The notes below the pieces were generated by a model. That model was not told where the DNA came from. It worked only from the letters and a program-made list of their open reading frames with translations, and did not search any database. Made by a program: the position numbers and the translations under genes. From Candidatus Altimarinota bacterium (lineage in GTDB: Bacteria; Patescibacteriota; Gracilibacteria; BD1-5; UBA2023): a DNA stretch of 7,182 bases. Shown piece by piece: positions 6,505 to 7,182 of the stretch (within the stretch, counting starts at the first letter, position 1; each line of letters starts with the position of its first letter). The stretch spans positions 1-7,182 of the forward strand of contig SSGK01000056.1 in NCBI GenBank assembly GCA_008015855.1. Direction: 5' to 3'.

Positions 6505-7182
6505 CTAATTTGAATTAATAGCTATTCCACAATAAATTCATAATTCAACCTTAATAAGTTCAAAATACTCGGTTGTTTCATTTCCCATAAATATAGACAT
6601 AAGGAGTGTTACATCATCTGTATTATTTTCCCGTATACTTGAATCTGTAACTTTATGTATAACAGTTTTATATTTTCCTTGATCCATATTAAATGCTGAT
6701 AATCAAACAGGTATTGCATTATTATCACTATATTTTAAGGAAATATCCGGATTACCACCATTTGTTATATTGTCAGTATAGGTGACAAAAAAATCTCAAA
6801 GAATTTCAGTACCAGCGGGGCATATAATGCTTGAAAAGTTCATAAGATCTCCATCGATGATTTTAATGCTTTTTTCTGTTTGACTACTTGTTCGAATTAT
6901 TCCATCTTTTTCTCATCAGTAAATAAGTATCTTTTTAAGGTATTGCTCATTCTTCCCATCGGGTGTCCATGAATTTTTACAATCTCCATTAATACAAAAT
7001 CCAGATGCGGAATTGATATAACCATTTCATACATCAAGTCTAAAACTCGAGGTTCCAGTTCCAATGCTAATATACCCATTCGATCCGAGAATCCATCATC
7101 CTATATTTAGGATATTGTTTGATCCAGATGCTGTTCAGAGTTCATTTCAGATAAGAATATTGTTTGATCCAGATCAGACAAC
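6505..7182 (-). CDS. C-terminal part of a GSNN-repeat surface or fibre-like protein (5' end outside window), UGA read as Gly
   Basis: The frame is open from the right edge to a TAG (complement of CTA at 6505-6507) and gives 225 residues. The visible N-terminal part is Gly/Ser/Asn-rich with two GSNNIL repeats, 15 residues apart, of the kind seen in phage tail fibres and bacterial surface fibres. A conserved-looking joint follows (FRLDVGNGYI, then GFCINGDC at 61-68 and SW), with two cysteines that could form a disulfide. Residues of about 100-225 form a separate, beta-rich-looking domain with no family I can name. Ten of about 29 glycines are TGA, the densest use in the window, including TGA-TGA at residues 89-90; under the standard code only fragments remain. 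The role as an exposed adhesin-like or fibre-like protein is inferred from composition and repeats; the signal peptide and full length are off the window. The gene is convergent with the metallo-hydrolase gene, with no intergenic base. Confidence 0.8.
7112..7174. repeat. Direct repeat encoding GSNN units of the surface protein
   Basis: The 18-mer ATATTGTTTGATCCAGAT occurs at 7112-7129 and, identically, at 7157-7174, a 45-bp (15-codon) period. On the minus strand it encodes SGSNNI. The repeats run up to the window edge, so the array probably continues into the missing part of the gene. Confidence 0.8.

Noticed and set aside
7112..7174. CRISPR-like direct repeats at the right edge
   Set aside because: Only two copies of an 18-mer are present, the period is an exact 15 codons, and they translate in frame as part of a repeat protein.

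Overview
The window is AT-rich bacterial DNA that reads correctly only if UGA is translated as glycine (genetic code 25). That code is known from the candidate phyla Gracilibacteria (BD1-5) and Absconditabacteria (SR1). I count 32 in-frame TGA codons in five reading frames. Every gene ends at TAA or TAG, never TGA. The clearest anchor is glmS, where six TGA codons lie inside one full-length, well-conserved protein. Under the standard code this window falls apart into many short false ORFs. I cannot decide between the two phyla from this sequence.

Layout, left to right. Bases 3-107 look like the tail of an upstream gene. A promoter-like pair (170-197) precedes glmS (230-2053, 607 aa), which makes glucosamine-6-phosphate for UDP-GlcNAc and hence wall precursors. 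Bases 2054-2570 hold no convincing protein gene. They hold a 72-bp imperfect inverted repeat (2079-2150), a promoter-like element (2170-2196), about 310 bp with several hairpins, and a strong intrinsic terminator (2448-2520). Together these look like an uncharacterised small-RNA unit. A 547-aa predicted lipoprotein follows (2571-4214). Next is a two-gene unit with its own promoter: a 111-aa Thr/Gly- and Lys/Pro-rich membrane-anchored protein (4276-4611) and a 101-aa glycine-free single-pass membrane protein (4618-4923), closed by a perfect hairpin terminator (4927-4955). A promoter directly behind that terminator drives a 501-aa metallo-beta-lactamase-fold protein (4999-6504). The last gene is on the minus strand (6505 to beyond 7182). 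It is the C-terminal 225 residues of a large surface protein with GSNN-type repeats, and its stop codon abuts the stop of the hydrolase gene.

The genes do not form one pathway. The common theme is the cell envelope: an amino-sugar enzyme, a lipoprotein, two small membrane proteins and a surface fibre-like protein. None of the five visible start codons has a Shine-Dalgarno sequence. The most notable points are the code change, the candidate small-RNA locus, the large inverted repeat and the uncharacterised envelope proteins.
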